64,000 nt of DNA from Microdochium bolleyi (taxonomy: Eukaryota > Ascomycota > Sordariomycetes > Xylariales > Microdochiaceae), in contig KQ964246.1 in NCBI GenBank assembly GCA_001566295.1, positions 2,418,001 through 2,482,000 on the forward strand, in the 5' to 3' direction. The position numbers and the translations under genes are program-made. The notes beneath the pieces were generated by a model that searched no databases, had not been told where the DNA came from, and saw nothing but the letters and a program-made list of their open reading frames with translations. Shown piece after piece: positions 12,509 to 24,905 of the stretch (position 1 is the first letter of the stretch; each line of letters starts with the position of its first letter).

Positions 12509-15500
12509 AACCCTACGGTACACACGAGGCTCACAGGCGAGGCAAGGGGGAGCCCGGTCCAGCTGATTGCGCTGTCGGTTGCTTTACTGTCGCAAGGCTC
12601 GCCACCTCAGCCTTGCGCACGCGATCCTGCCGCGCGAGCTACGCGAAGTCTGCCGGAAATTTTTGCCCTTCGTCATCCCTTACATTGCCACATCTGCACC
12701 TCTCGGGCCCCCGGGGGAGCCTCACGTGGGGAGGGGGGGGGGGTTTACATTTTCGCTTTGCCTTCCTCCTCTTCACGGGCTCTTTCGGACCGATGCAGGG
12801 CGCAGAGCCGCTTGCTCGCCAACAAACCGCCATCTCTTCGCCGTGCCTAAGCAGCAGGCACGCGCATGGCACGGGAGGAGGATGGGTGCCTACGCGTAGG
12901 TAGGCAGGTGTCTGCCTAAAACATGACCACTTGGAACTAAGGTTTTCCCATGCTGGTGACACAGGCCCGGCGGTGACTCCGACGCGCACGCGCTGATGTG
13001 CAAAAGTTGTCATCAGTTGTCGGTGTCGGCGCAAGGAGTTCCCCGGCGGTTTCCCGCCATAAACAGGGCGGAGCGGGTCTAGGGGTCCAACAGCGCTGGA
13101 CGCACGACGGACGGCGTTCGGTATGAGGACCAAGCCCGCCACGACCCGCCGTCCGTCGCGCCGAGTATGAAGGGTCCAGGACATAACGAGGCGGGAAAGG
13201 GGCAAGGGATCAACAGCGCGCAGGCGTTCGTTCCCTCGTGACCGGCGCTCTTTGCCAGCAAACTAACTGAGGGGAGTTGCGGGAGAGGATCCGCAGTACG
13301 GGCGATCTCCTGCCCGGCATGAAGGCGACTTCCCAAGTAATTCTCAAGGGGTCCTTTCCAAGGGTCCAATCCTCGCCTGGCTAGTGCCTACCCAGGTACC
13401 TAGGGTCCAGAGGAATGGGGCTGGAGCGGGTTCGCGATGCGTTGTCCAAGCATGCAAAGTGGCCAAACCCCCGGCGGCGGCGGCCACGGGGATCAGCCCT
13501 GCGGATCACACACACTGAGGCGGTCGGCGACGACGAACAACACGCGCGGGGTCCTCCACATGCGCGGCAGGAGAGAATGGGAAAAAAGCACAGCTGTCGT
13601 CAGCCTTGGGAAGGTCTGTGTGACATGCAATGCACAGCAGTGTCATGCGGGGGACTGAAGGACTAGCAGCGGCGCGAGACGAGGCTTGGCTTGACTATTT
13701 GCTCGCCCACAGAGTCCGCGCGGTGACTCGGCGGTTTCACCATGGGGGACGGGCATTATGGGCTCTACATAGCTTAGTGTGAGCGTACGGAGCAGAGTGC
13801 TTGTCCCTGCGACTTCCACTCTTCCCTTTGGAAAGTGTGAGGCTGTTCTTTCCGTTGTGATACAGCGGCAGCACCCCCCCCTTGTCGGCGCTCTCTGTGC
13901 AGCCAAGGGAATGCTTGTGCACCCCCGTTGAACTGTCACTGCCGTGCACGCGCTCGGCATTGCGTATGCACTGGCCTCCTGGGTGCCCATGCGCCGCGGA
14001 TGGCGCTGTCACGAGAGTGTATGTCTGTCTTGGATCTCCAATGCACCGGCACGGCCTGCCTGTCCGTGTTCTGTCTCTGCCGACGTGCATCACGGAAACC
14101 TGCTGGGCTTCTGTCGTGATTCATTGACCCACAGCGTCCCGGCAGATCAGAGACCTGGATTCTTCCTTTCCATGGATAGAACACGAGAAGGATCCACAGC
14201 AGAAGGAGACAGACCCCTTCCCGCGTAGTCGCCCTTCGTCACTCTGACCTGATTTAGTCCTTCAGGGTTGCTGCAGTGCGACCTCGGGCGCGTGCCTACT
14301 ACAACTCGACGGCGCAGGACTGCCGGCGCCGGCTTCTGCGAGAGAAAGTGACCCCATCCGCGCGCAGCAGCGCCGACGTGGATTTCTCCGAAGCTGGTGG
14401 CATGGGCATGGCGTCTTTCCTGGTTGCTGCGGTAGCGCTGCGATCTACAGCGCCATCGAGCGAGGGTCCAGGCCCCCTCGGCCCCCTCGCTTCCACCACC
14501 AACAATGCTTTTGTGTGTCACCATGATGATGATGATGGCGACTTGCCTTGCCTGCGGAAGGACGGAGCCGCCTTGCAGCCCACCTGCTCGCCTGCCTGCC
14601 CCGACACGTCGCCACTGGCGGCTTGGGGCTTGCTGTCCGGTGCACAAGCGGGCAACAGGGTGCATGAGGCTAGTGCTGCGCTGCCGCCTCGGATGGGTGA
14701 TCAGTGGGTGGGTGGGTGCAGGACTGTCCTCGTCATGGCATGATGCCGTCCGCACCAACAGGCTCGCGAGGATAACGATGCGGCTCCAGCGCAAGCCTCG
14801 GCCGCGACGGATGGTCGGGGTGGCATGGGATGGAACGGAGTACTCCGCACAGATCGCGAGGCCGTGATCCGATTCCACACACGCACCCTGCCTCGGCCGT
14901 CCCCTCCGTCTCGAGCGGAGTGTATGGCGAGCCGTGTAGTGTATGTGCGCGTGCGCCTATGCAAGTCGGACGACACGGCTGAAGGTCCCCCCCTCCCTTT
15001 TTGCTGCACAGCCAGAGTCAAAGTGACTGATGGGCTGCCGGCCGGGAACGCGATGGCGTCTGAGTGCGACTCTGGTGCGAGCGCCTGGCGCTGTGCTACG
15101 GAGCGGCAGCAGGCGTTGCCGATGCAAGGCAGAGGGGAGACCAGTAACCGCGACAGTCGGCGACGGAGCGCGACGCCGGTGACAAAGGTCATTGTCTGGT
15201 CCTATTGTCCGTCGGCTGCACCACCTGCAGCAGGGTGAGACACGGGCACACGCGGACACTCCTTACGGTTGGGACGAGGTGCGGGCCCGATGAGAATGAG
15301 CACGCGTAGGATGTGCGCTACCATCGTACAGAGAGAGAGCTGCGTCAAGACGATCTCGCAACGCACAGCGTCGTCAGCGATCGGTGGGCTCTGGGGCGCT
15401 TCGTCATCACTGGCACCACCGCCCAGCGTGGATCCCGACCATCACGCGTTGGCATGTCTGCGGGCAAGCCAGGCTGCGATCCTCCAGCCAAGGCCGATTT

Positions 15501-15934
15501 GGCGAAGATCAGTCTCAGACCGTGCGGGCCCCGACTTGGGTCTGTTGCCAGCATGAGGACCGGCCCCGGATCATCCGTGTGAGGCGCCAGCTGGGAGGGA
15601 GAATGCAGCTTGGTAATCCTGTCGGATGCGATTCTGGATATGGAGTGGCGGGCGACCACCAAGGATGCCATAATTAGCAGCATTCACATCCGTGAGATCT
15701 CCTATGTCGTGCATGATTCCCGACGAGGCCCACGATGCGGCCACTGTGGCCACCGCTGGTCCGGCCGGCGTCAAAGATGGCTTCTGCCGGGGTCGGTGGT
15801 TTTGCCGCCCGGGTTCGTGTGTCGCAATCCCGGCCGGCCCTCCGGCCGCATGCTCCCTCCCTGGGAGCCCGGCGGGCAAGGGGGGATTGCGACGACTATT
15901 GGTCGGCGGCTATGTAAGCGCCGACGCTGGAACG

Positions 15935-15965
<31 letters not shown>

Positions 15966-15966
15966 C
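15935..15966. repeat. CAA trinucleotide microsatellite
   Basis: About nine or ten CAA/ACA units follow a single cga. Translated in one frame it would give polyasparagine or polyglutamine, but no supportable gene surrounds it. Confidence 0.85.
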
Positions 15967-18900
15967 CAACACACCGGCCATGACAGCTTCAATGGCAGGC
16001 AGACGCCCATGCGATCTAAGCATGGGATCTAGAAACAGCATCGCCTTTAAGCGAAATGACTAGTGTCTTGAGCGCCACTTCGTGTTTCATGACCGGTTCC
16101 CGGCATCCTGTGCGGCCTAGACGTCGTGGGTTTGGCCGTGATCTCGCGCATCTCTTGGCTAGCTCTCTTTGCCCTCGGAAGCACAATCTTGGCTCTTGTT
16201 TCTGTGTGTTGACGAGTGAGACCCTTGTTTCGAGTTCGAAACTCCCTGTCGCCGCGCAGGCGCCCACTACCGCCATGACCACTCCGTGACTTTCTCCAGG
16301 CTGGCGAGGCTGGCACTCCAGAAAATACCCGAGATCACTCTTGCTTCTTCCCATCCACCATGCCACTGCGCCACGACCCAGAGACATCTCTACTGCGGCA
16401 AGGTGGCAGGCAACAACAAGTCAGCAGACCAGATGTGCCGCGCGCGACATCCCAGCCACAATGCTTGTCTGAGACACCAAGAGATGACTGGCAAAACACC
16501 GGGCGCAGCAGTACGCTGCGCAAGACGCCGATGGGCAAAAGACTGTGGCCGCTTGTGAACACCGATCTTCATCGCATGCCCCCGTCCCCCTTGTGGTCCA
16601 CAGCTTTCTTCTAGTCCGAGGCGACCTCCCTCCGCTCGACAGGGGCGGCACGCGAGATCTCAGCCACGAAACAGAAGTGAACGTCTGCAGCAGTGTCTCA
16701 GACAGCCGCTGCCTTCGATCCTGGGCAGGCTGAGGCGGAAGCGGAGTCGAAAATTCCGTGGTTCAAGGCCCGTCAGACATCAGCTGATTCGGTGAACCAT
16801 TGGTGCCACCCCGGTGCGTGTCTCCCAGGCTCACGGTGCAGCCTCGGAGGCCCGTGAACCCCATTGCCATCAGTCGCGGGGAATTCTCCGAGTCGCCATG
16901 TAACAAGGCATCCGCTTGCGATGCTTTGACTCCTTGGTCAGTCTGGGGAGCCTGCTCCCGTGCCCGGCGCCGGACTAGAACAAGACGGCGATCTCAGATT
17001 CGTGTTGCTAGGTGTCTGTAAGCGACTTGACCCTACAGCCATGATCCCGTGATGCAAGAAGAGACGCGCCGGAATTATCATGTCTCTCTAAACTAAGGAG
17101 CCGGATGCCGTAGCTGTAATGAGCCAAACTCGGAAGATTCACGCTCCGACGGATACGGCGGTTCCTTCCGTGCATGCGACATTCCCCGAGAAATTGGAAA
17201 GCTCGTCAGCTGCACTCTTGACTTCCATTTCCAGGGCTGTCGGCCCCTTTGCAAAGCTATCAGAACTCAATCCCGCCTTGAAACTCACTCCTCGTCCCCT
17301 TACCCAGCTCCCTTCATTCCACTACGTCATTTGTTTACCACAAGAGTGAGAGTGGGAAAAAGGGACGGCAATTCCCGTGACTTGACGGAGCCCGCCTTGA
17401 CCGGTGAACCATAACAAGTACTTTGCTTCTGCTGTGTTGCCGTGGAGGAATGGAGCCTCGCCAGAAAGTCTCTGAGACAGGCCAGGGAAAAACAAAGCTC
17501 GCCCCTTCCGCGCCCGCCTCCGCCTTCGCCCCCTTCTCTGCCACACGGGACGCCCCGTCTTCCGCTCGCTCCCTTCCTGCTTCAGACTGGCACATTCACA
17601 GTCTTTGGGGGGCACAAAAACGGGTATCGACGAGGGAAACTACACAACAACAGGAAAGACCTGCGTCACGACATCGTTCGCGGTGCTAGACACATGATGT
17701 CTAGGTACTCAAAAGAGCACGCCAGAAGCGGCTATTCGCCCGCTTTAGTCCTGTCCTACTTAGCTCACATCGAAGGCCTCCCGAGCGTGCTGTACTATGT
17801 CTGCTTTGAAACGCGTGGCCGTCGAGTTCGTCTCCTGATGGCAGAAGGCACGAACAGGCGCCCTATTTCCACAAGGAATCACTGGAATCATCCCGATCGG
17901 AGCCCTCCCGCACACATGATGGGCATCTTCCGCCGCTGGTACCTGCTTGGCGGCATCTTGAGTCCCGTCCGTGTCTCCGGCGTGGGCGTGGACGTGGGCG
18001 CGGAACGCTCACAAACAAGGCAGACAGACAGGTAAAAAGGAAGGGCGTGTGCTTCCCAGGCCCGGAGCGGACGCGCATTCCCCTTGCCGTAAGGCTGTCG
18101 AGACATGCCGTGTCTTACATGCTACGTGGGGTGCGTCTGTCGGTTAGTAAATTACTCTGAGAGACAAGAAGAAACGCGCGCGCGCGCATGCCCTGTGGAT
18201 TTGAGACAACAACAAAACTCGAGAGGCCACCTGATGAGGATGGTGAGGCAGGCCGAGGGGTACCGGCGTTGGCAATGAGGGCGGGTACGAGGGGGGCGTG
18301 TCACCGGCACAGGGCTTCTGGAATGCGTCTCTGAAGAATATCAGGTACGGGCACTCCATGTGTATCCGCTTTGGCTAGTATTTGTGTGTACACTCTTTCG
18401 GAATCCGCGGGTCAGTGTCTCCTGCCTGGGCCTGCCTTGTACTTGATAGGACGTGTCCCAATGCTCAAAGGTAAAGGCTACGGAAAGGTTGCCGATCCGC
18501 AGAACTATTTTTGAAGATTAAAGCTCCAATGCAGCTAGAGAGACAGCTGATAGACAGGTTTTCTCCAGGGCATTGTTAAGTCACTGTGGAATCATTGAGC
18601 AGATAAACTTTCTACGGTTAGACAGAATGATTAGGGTTTCGTTCTTGAGAGCTCATATACTGCCAATAATCTTCTTTGACTAGACTCGAGAGCAAACACG
18701 TCCATAAGATCAAATATTTGTCGTGTCGTTATGACTCTCCGTGGATAAGAAATGATTTACACCCGAGGGTCTCATGTCCAAGCTCACGGAATCTCGCTTT
18801 CTGTCAATTCATAGAACCATGGACCCCTGCTACGATTAGTTCAAAAGAAATAGGTTGACACTTCTGGAGGTTATCCTAACATTCACTGACCTTCTCCGTC

Positions 18901-20269
18901 TCGGAAAAGAAGAGTGAGTCGTGAGGGAGACACTGACTCTTCCAGCAGGATGAACACTGCGGTTGCTATTCAACGGAATCTCGAGATGCACGGGTGGGGG
19001 AGGAATAATCCCGAGCAGTGAGGTATATCAGGAGTATCCGCCGACATGAGTCAAGTCTATTTACGAGCTTGTCTGTATGCTCTCCGGACCGAGAGGAGGG
19101 TGTACATTTTCAGCTTTTCCGACACATGTTGCGAGGTGACTTACACCAGTGCCTTGCTGCAGCAGCAGTATCGTGTAGCCATAAATATCTGCAGAACGAG
19201 TTACCACAGGATGTTTCGAGCCACAGAACGGCTGTATGATGTCCTGCTGTAGAACCGCTGTCAAATTTCTCACCATGGCCTGTTCTTTCTTCTCGAACAA
19301 ATATGCCATGCTGCGCATGAAGAAACTGTCTAACATGAGCTCAGAGTGAGTCTAGAGAGCAAAGGCTGCCGCCATATGGTGTTGTCGTCCGTGGTCGACC
19401 ACGAGGAACCGGCATGGAAAGGCTGAGAGGCGACTCGCAGATAAGGCCCAGAACGAGTGTTAGATGCGATTTCCATGTGCGAGAGAAAATAAGTCGTTCA
19501 TCATGATGATTCAGTAGTGTAATTCCAAGCGAGAAGCTACTCAGTGGGTTGGGATGATCACTGGACAACCATACCACTGCTTCCTCGTCATTCTTCTACC
19601 AGATGACATACGGCGACATGCAAAGAGACCGGAGGTGATTCCCCAAAATAAAACAAAGGGAAGCATGCAAAGTTGATTCGAACGGACGAGCATTGCTAGC
19701 TCAGTAGTGCTCATTAGAGCGATTGACTTACGCCGGCGTCAAGAATGAGTCTTCGATCGGAACATTTTGTCAAGTCAAACATCTCTAGAGCATACTACCA
19801 ATATTGGAAGCTCTGTATACACCGATGAAGGAACAGGAAGGAAGAACATCAGGCGATCTGGATCTGCCTCGGACAATCCCCGTCGACTCGCAGCAACATG
19901 ACCAGGACGGACTTCCGCCACTTTCAGATCACAAGTAGACAAACCACGAACAACTCAATGCCAATCTCGGCATCGTGTGCGTTTGTTCTACAGCAGCGGC
20001 CGTCCAGCCTGTCAGGGTCTCCCCGCAGTGTGCGTCTTCAGTGGTCTTCGGGAGGCTTCCCGCCAACCGGGGAACGTCCCGGCGGCCGGCAGCGGCGCCT
20101 GCGGGGTTCGACCCCACCCACCGAGCCGAGGCGCCGGCGCCGGCCCACCAGAGCTCCAACCCCAAGCTCTCCAAAGCTCCAGAGCGTCGCAACGCTCAAC
20201 CTCCATTGTCCCCGACCTCCAAGTCAGGAAAGCCGTGTGTACAGACGCGCGGAGAGAAACACTGCAGCA

Positions 20270-21366
20270 ATGGCAGCGGCAGCAGCCGCGCGCTCAAGCG
20301 CGATCCTGCGCCGGTCACTCCTCTACGGTGAGCCACCTCCCAACTCGGAGCCGCCGTCCCTTTTGTCGGAACAACAGCTCACGCTCGAAATGGGCACCGT
20401 GCAGTCCCATCCTCCTCGCCCAAGATGCTTCAGAAGTCCCTCGGCCTCACATCCGACAACATCACCTACGACCTCGAGGACTCGGTGACCCCGACCGCGA
20501 AGCCTGCGGCCCGGCAGGCCCTGCGGGAGCACCTGACCACCCTAGGAAAAGGAGCCGGCCGGCCCTCCACGATCGGCGAGCTCGCGATCCGCATAAACGC
20601 CGTCTCGACCCCGTACGCGCTCGACGATCTCACCGCGCTCGCCGCGCTTCCCGGGCTCGACGCCATCGTGGTCCCCAAAGTCAACTCGGCGAGCGACCTG
20701 AGCTTCGTGACCGACGCGCTGCGGCACCTCGCCCCGGAGCGCCACGGCTCCTCCTCCTCCTCCTCCTCCGCCCAGTCCCCCTCAAAAGAGCAGCAGAACC
20801 CCATCAAGATCATCGCCCTGATCGAGTCCGCCCAGTCGGTGCTCAACCTGCGCGAGATCTGCGCCGCGACGCCGTACCTCTCGGGCCTGATCTTCGCGGC
20901 CGAGGACTTTGCGCTGGACCTAGGCATCACGCGCACCCCGTCGCTGTCCGAGTTCCTGTACGCGCGCTCCGCCATCGTGACGGCCGCGCGGGCCTTCGGC
21001 CTCCCCTCGGCGATCGACCTCGTCTGCACGTCGTACAAGGGCGAGCAGGGGCTCGCGCGGCTCGACGAGGAGTGCAGCGGCGGCAAGAGCCTCGGCTTCA
21101 ACGGGAAGCAGTGCATACACCCGTCGCAGGTCGAGACGGTGCAGCGGCTGTTCGCGCCGGGCGAGAAGGAGGTCGAGTGGGCGGTCCGGGTGGTCGTCGC
21201 GGACGAGAAGGCCGCGAGCGCGGGGAGGGGCGCGTGGACGCTCGATGGCGCCATGATTGATGCGCCTGTCACGGGCAAGGCAAGGGCTGTAGTGGACAAG
21301 GCGGCTAGGTGTGGTTTCGACGTCGACGCGTTAAGGGAGAAGTGGAAGGACCAGGAGCCGGAGTAG
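20270..21366 (+). CDS. CLYBL-like citramalyl-CoA lyase (HpcH/HpaI aldolase family), mitochondrial
   Basis: Two exons, 20270-20327 and 20405-21366, with a 77-nt intron (GTGAGC...CAG), encode 339 aa. Family knowledge: CLYBL/CitE-like enzymes cleave citramalyl-CoA or related acyl-CoAs to acetyl-CoA plus a 2-oxo acid. In fungi such lyases act in itaconate breakdown. Splicing restores the family start RRSLLYVPSSSPKMLQKSL. Visible signatures are the YDLEDSV strand, the RIN arginine (R82), the metal-ligand glutamate in ALIESA (E160), the aspartate in AAEDFALDLG (D187), and the late WTLDGAMID segment with D300, equivalent to the catalytic Asp of human CLYBL. The Ala/Ser/Arg-rich, acid-free first 20 residues look like a mitochondrial presequence. 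A Ser-rich loop (about 135-148) is an insertion. The frame is open upstream to 19898, so a longer N-terminus is possible, but the ATG at 20270 sits right before the presequence. It converges on the next gene. Confidence 0.92.
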
Positions 21367-21891
21367 AGTACAGTGTCTGTGGAGTGCGGGATGTATATCA
21401 GAGGGAGGAGTTCTACTTGCTGACATGTTAAACCTGAAGGCGCACATATCAGGAATCACTTGTTGCGCTTAGTTGTGTTCGATTTGATCGTAGATGACCA
21501 GCTACGTACTTGGCAGAAATAATCCAAGTTACACAAATGCGCCCTCCGCATAAATGCTCTGTATGAGACAAAATTCCTCCTTCGCTGGGGAAACGGTATG
21601 ACTACGACCGTATGGTGCTGCGCTTCTTGTGGGATGTTTTGCTCCGGATGAGCCTTGGGTATATCTTGCGGGCTCTCGATTGCCTCAAATGTCAACATCC
21701 TCTCGCTATGCCAAACGGCTTACGAGCGCCTGGCCCGAGTCACTCTATCTGCCGACTTGCACTCTCAGACCTTGTCCATGGCGTTGGAGTGAACAGGCCG
21801 TCCAAGTGGGGAAATCAGATGGAGGATTATAGCCCGACTCGTTGGTGGGCGCTGACTTAGGTCCCCTCCTCTGTGCGAGTTTGGCAGAGAT
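21367..21891. other. Convergent intergenic spacer (3' UTRs)
   Basis: This spacer separates the stop codons of the lyase (+) and the penta-EF-hand gene (-). It presumably carries both 3' UTRs. No other feature is seen. Confidence 0.6.
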
Positions 21892-22983
21892 CTACTTGAG
21901 CTGCTTCAGGATCTCAAACAGGAAGTCCTCGAAACTCAGCGTGATGTATCCGTCACGGTCCTCGTCGTACTTCTTGAAGACGTCTGTCATGCGCTTCAAG
22001 CTGATACAGGCCTGTACAAAGAGATCAAAGCTGAGCGAGTTGGCCCGGTTCTTGTCGTACGTGTAGAAGAGCGTCTCGATAAACTTTGGCGATAGCCGGT
22101 AGCCAAAGTTGACCAGCGCGCGCGTGAACTCGTCGAGGCTGATGCTGCCGCTGCGGTCCGTGTCAAACTGGTCAAAGAGCTTGCGCCACTCTGCGAGGAA
22201 GGACCACAGCCCGCAGAACTCCTGGAAGCCGATGGTGCCTGAGCGATCGCTGTCGAACATGCGGATCATCATGCGGATCGTGTGAGGGTCGAAGGGTGTC
22301 CAGTCGCCGTTGACAAGGGCAGCAGAGAGCTCCTTCTCGGACAGCTGACCAGTGCCTGTTCGAAGCGTCAGTATTGTCTAGATTGCCGCTATGAATGTCG
22401 CCTTGAGCATCGAAGCACAGGACGCACCATTCTTGTCTACAGCTCTGAAGAGCGGCAGCATGGTCGGGTCGCCTCCAGTCTCGGGGGCGGGCGAGGGGGG
22501 TGGTCTGCTACTGGCGGGAGGGCGACCGTGGTTGGTAGGCCTGGGACCTGTCGCATTTGGTGGTGGTGACATGGGGCCCCGTCCGTTGCGGCCAGCATCG
22601 TAGGCATAGCGGTCTTCGTGGCGGCGGCCAGAGTCTCGTCGGTCACGTTCGCTGGGCAGGGGCGGCGCAGGCTTTGAGTCGTATCTGGAGGACGATGGGG
22701 CATTCCCAGCCTTCTGTCGCGCGAGAGGGGGGGAGTTAGTGGGACGGGAGACGGTAAGGGCGCTCGTTCATTTGGCATGTCCGTACCGGGTCAGGCTCTG
22801 CGAATCTGTAGATGATAGGGTCAGCCAGCTGTTCGCGCGATCAAGGACGTAAACGTCACATATAGCCAAGGCAACGGGTGCCGTGTCGGATGGCGGGGTT
22901 GTCGCAACTGCTCGCGTGGGGTGCAGGGCAGGGATCGCTCACCTCGGCAGCTCATCCGGGTTGTAGGGTCTGTTGTAGGCCAT
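21892..22983 (-). CDS. Penta-EF-hand calcium-binding protein (PEF1/ALG-2-like)
   Basis: Four exons on the minus strand (22983-22943, 22805-22787, 22713-22428, 22355-21892) give 269 aa; introns are 137, 73 and 72 nt. The start MAYNRPYNPDELPR is followed by a Pro/Arg-rich disordered stretch (about 20-105), then the Ca-binding module. EF1 is DKNGTGQLSEKE (113-124), EF2 DSDRSGTIGFQE (150-161), EF3 DTDRSGSISLDE (180-191). EF4 (216-227, DKNRANSLSFDL) is degenerate. EF5 (from 246, DEDRDGYITL) ends close to the C-terminus, as in PEF proteins, where EF5 makes the dimer. Family members (yeast Pef1, human ALG-2 and peflin) are Ca-dependent adaptors in budding, ER-exit and membrane repair. The 19-nt second exon would be easy to miss, but it keeps the frame with good splice sites. 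Cytosolic or membrane-recruited by inference. Confidence 0.92.
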
Positions 22984-23991
22984 GGTGGCAATCTGTGGTG
23001 TGAGAAGCCGCGAGACGATATTGAAGACTGCGCGGCGGGAGGGAGAGAGAATGTTGCGAAAGATGTCTAATCTTGGAAGCAGCTGGGGCTGGCGAGCTTC
23101 TTACGTGACGTGGTGGGATAGCTCCAGGGCATCAAACAGGGCGCTCTTGCCCGCCCACCTTGGGGCGGGTTAGGGGTTCGCGCCCAGGGCTGAGCCCCAC
23201 CACCAGCGTCTCGTGCCCCACCTCCCAGCAACCTGGCTTCCGTCCGCTGTCATGGTATAGAGCCGCCTTCCGTGACTCTTCTCGCCTCTTGCACACGCGT
23301 ATACCTGACTGGGCCTCCCCTGTGCACCAGACACCCACAAGACACGCACCCTTGTGTTCTGGCACCCATGGTTCATACAGTAATCAGGACTGGCTGTGTA
23401 ACTCGAGCTGAACACAGCGGTGCCATCGCCATGCAGGGCCGCCGCCACAACGCCAAAGCTCCGGGCTGACTCGGTGTGAGTTTGCTGTCGCTCTGGCTGC
23501 GCCACCGGAGCCTTGCATTCTCCGTGTCACCGCCCATTCCCCGCCGAGGTGCAGAATCTGCCTGAGCTGAGTTCTCCTCATGCCTCTGGCCCCTTAGCCT
23601 TCAAGACTGGCTGCATGGTGGCTGCCGGTCGCTCGCCCGACGCTCGGGCTGCCGGCCGGGCCCGCCCCGCTGGACCCTAGCTCCGGGGCTCCGGGTCCGG
23701 GACGAGTCGGGCGACCTCCTCCTTTAGATAACGCCTTCACACTCATCGGGCACCAGGGAGCACTTTTGGGTTGGCAAGCTGTGGTAGGAGCCAGTCCAGC
23801 TTCAATTCTTCCCGGAAGATGTAGGCCGCCACAGTAACAAGCAAGAAGTGAAGCAGGCCCTTGGTCCCCTCGACCATGCTTGGTCGTCGCCGGTATGTAC
23901 AAAAAGATGTTTGAAATAAAGGAGAAAAGCAACAGCCTTTCCAATATCCCCCAAAACCGCCAACGTCTGTCATTCAGGCACATCACCCATC
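22984..23991. other. Intergenic region: PEF promoter and chitosanase 3' flank
   Basis: This is about 1 kb between two minus-strand genes. The half next to 22984 should hold the promoter of the PEF gene and the half next to 23991 the chitosanase 3' UTR. Frames here are short and lack coding character; no further feature is seen. Confidence 0.5.
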
Positions 23992-24823
23992 TCACAGCTG
24001 CTTCACCAGCTGATCCCCGACATGAGCCAGGCTGCGTTCAAACTCGACCACGCTGCGCGTCTTCCACTTGACGCCTGCATCCGGCTGCGCGCCCTCGCCC
24101 GAGAAGGCAATGTACAGGACATCGGCCTCGCTGTGGCCGATATCCCCCGAGACGTTGTCTTTGCCAAAGCACAGCGTCGCCAGCGCGATGGACGATTCGC
24201 CTACCGCCGCGCGCTCGCCGTCGTCACCATTCTCGTCACCCCAGACGCCGTAGAAGAGGTTATCCCCACAGATCACGGCCATGACGCTCAGCGGGCTGAT
24301 CCCGTGGTCCCGCGGGTCGAAGTTCACGTACCCCGGGCGCGACCCCGTGTTGCCGAACACGACGTACGAGTGCACGTACGCATTGAGGTCATCGATGCCG
24401 TGCTTGGCCTTCAGCTCGTCCTTGAAGGACGTCTGGCTCTGCGTATCGGTAGACCCGTCGCACCGGTTGTCGCCGTCGTACGAGCGCGTTGCGCCGTCGC
24501 AGTCGATGTCCATGTCGGCGAGCTTGCCGCCCTTGCCTTGGAGGTACACGACACCCGGCTTGTCGCCGCAGTAGGAGTAGCCTGGTTGGGGGAGGGAGGG
24601 TGAGGTCAGTAAGTTGGTGTCAGTGGCTGAGACGGTAAAGGGGCTGGTCACTGTTATCGCGGTCCGACGCCGAGTCGCTGAGACGCAGGCCGCTCTGGAG
24701 CTTGTTACTGCATTGTCCGCGGGCACGGACCGAGTCGTAGAATCTCTTGACGTTGGCCGGGACCTGTGCACCCAAAGTGCCAGAGACAAGGACAGCGGAG
24801 GCGAGAATGGCGTTGATCTTCAT
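23992..24823 (-). CDS. Secreted fungal chitosanase, glycoside hydrolase family 75
   Basis: Two exons, 24823-24652 and 24581-23992 (minus), with a 70-nt intron give 253 aa. GH75 enzymes are endo-chitosanases that hydrolyse partly deacetylated chitosan by inversion, outside the cell. A signal peptide is visible (MKINAILASAVLVSGTLGAQ, cleavage near 18-20). The mature protein carries the YCGD segment, the DMDIDCDG block (80-87), FDPRDHGISPLSVMAVICGDNLFYGVWGD with D173, and GESSIALATLCFG with E186. The Asp-Glu spacing of 13 matches the catalytic pair known in the Fusarium solani enzyme (D175/E188). Six cysteines remain after the signal. The donor GTGACC is not ideal, but the join (DNS-YSYCGD) fits the family. 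Likely roles are wall remodelling, nutrition or competition with other fungi. Regulation cannot be read, apart from a TATA-like element upstream. Confidence 0.93.
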
Positions 24824-24897
24824 GGTTGATGACTCTGGACTTTGCAGTGATGGGTTGGTGAGGCCAGCAGACCAACAGCAAGCGGGATGGCGGCATG

Positions 24898-24905
24898 TTG
24901 ATATA
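24898..24905 (-). promoter_or_regulatory. TATA-like element upstream of the chitosanase
   Basis: On the minus strand TATATCAA lies about 75 nt before the start codon, a plausible distance for a TATA-driven, inducible secreted-enzyme gene. No transcript start is known. Confidence 0.35.

Larger units (their letters stand above)
1121..20269. other. Gene-free region of about 19 kb
   Basis: No open frame here shows a recognisable domain, a consistent exon-intron series or the codon bias of the genes to the right. The longest frames (for example about 260 codons at 8986-9774, plus strand) are low-complexity translations of GC-rich DNA. The stretch is GC-rich up to about 17 kb and becomes AT-richer between about 18.4 and 19.9 kb. 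It contains scattered simple repeats (listed separately), CCAAT motifs such as those near 1684 and 11075, and a TGACG array at 12478-12508. No tRNA-like cloverleaf or transposase was recognised. It may be an extended regulatory region, may carry long non-coding transcripts, or both; sequence alone cannot decide. Confidence 0.6.

Noticed and set aside
17442..18035. 197-codon plus-strand frame in the desert
   Set aside because: Mixed composition without family signature, no biased codon use, no neighbouring exons; chance frame most likely.
19977..21260. 427-codon frame overlapping the lyase gene
   Set aside because: It is the +1 shadow of the lyase exons; the overlapping frame has the conserved CLYBL motifs and this one has an Arg/Pro-rich nonsense composition.
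20466..21299. Long minus-strand frame opposite the lyase gene
   Set aside because: Antisense shadow produced by GC-ending codons; no domain.
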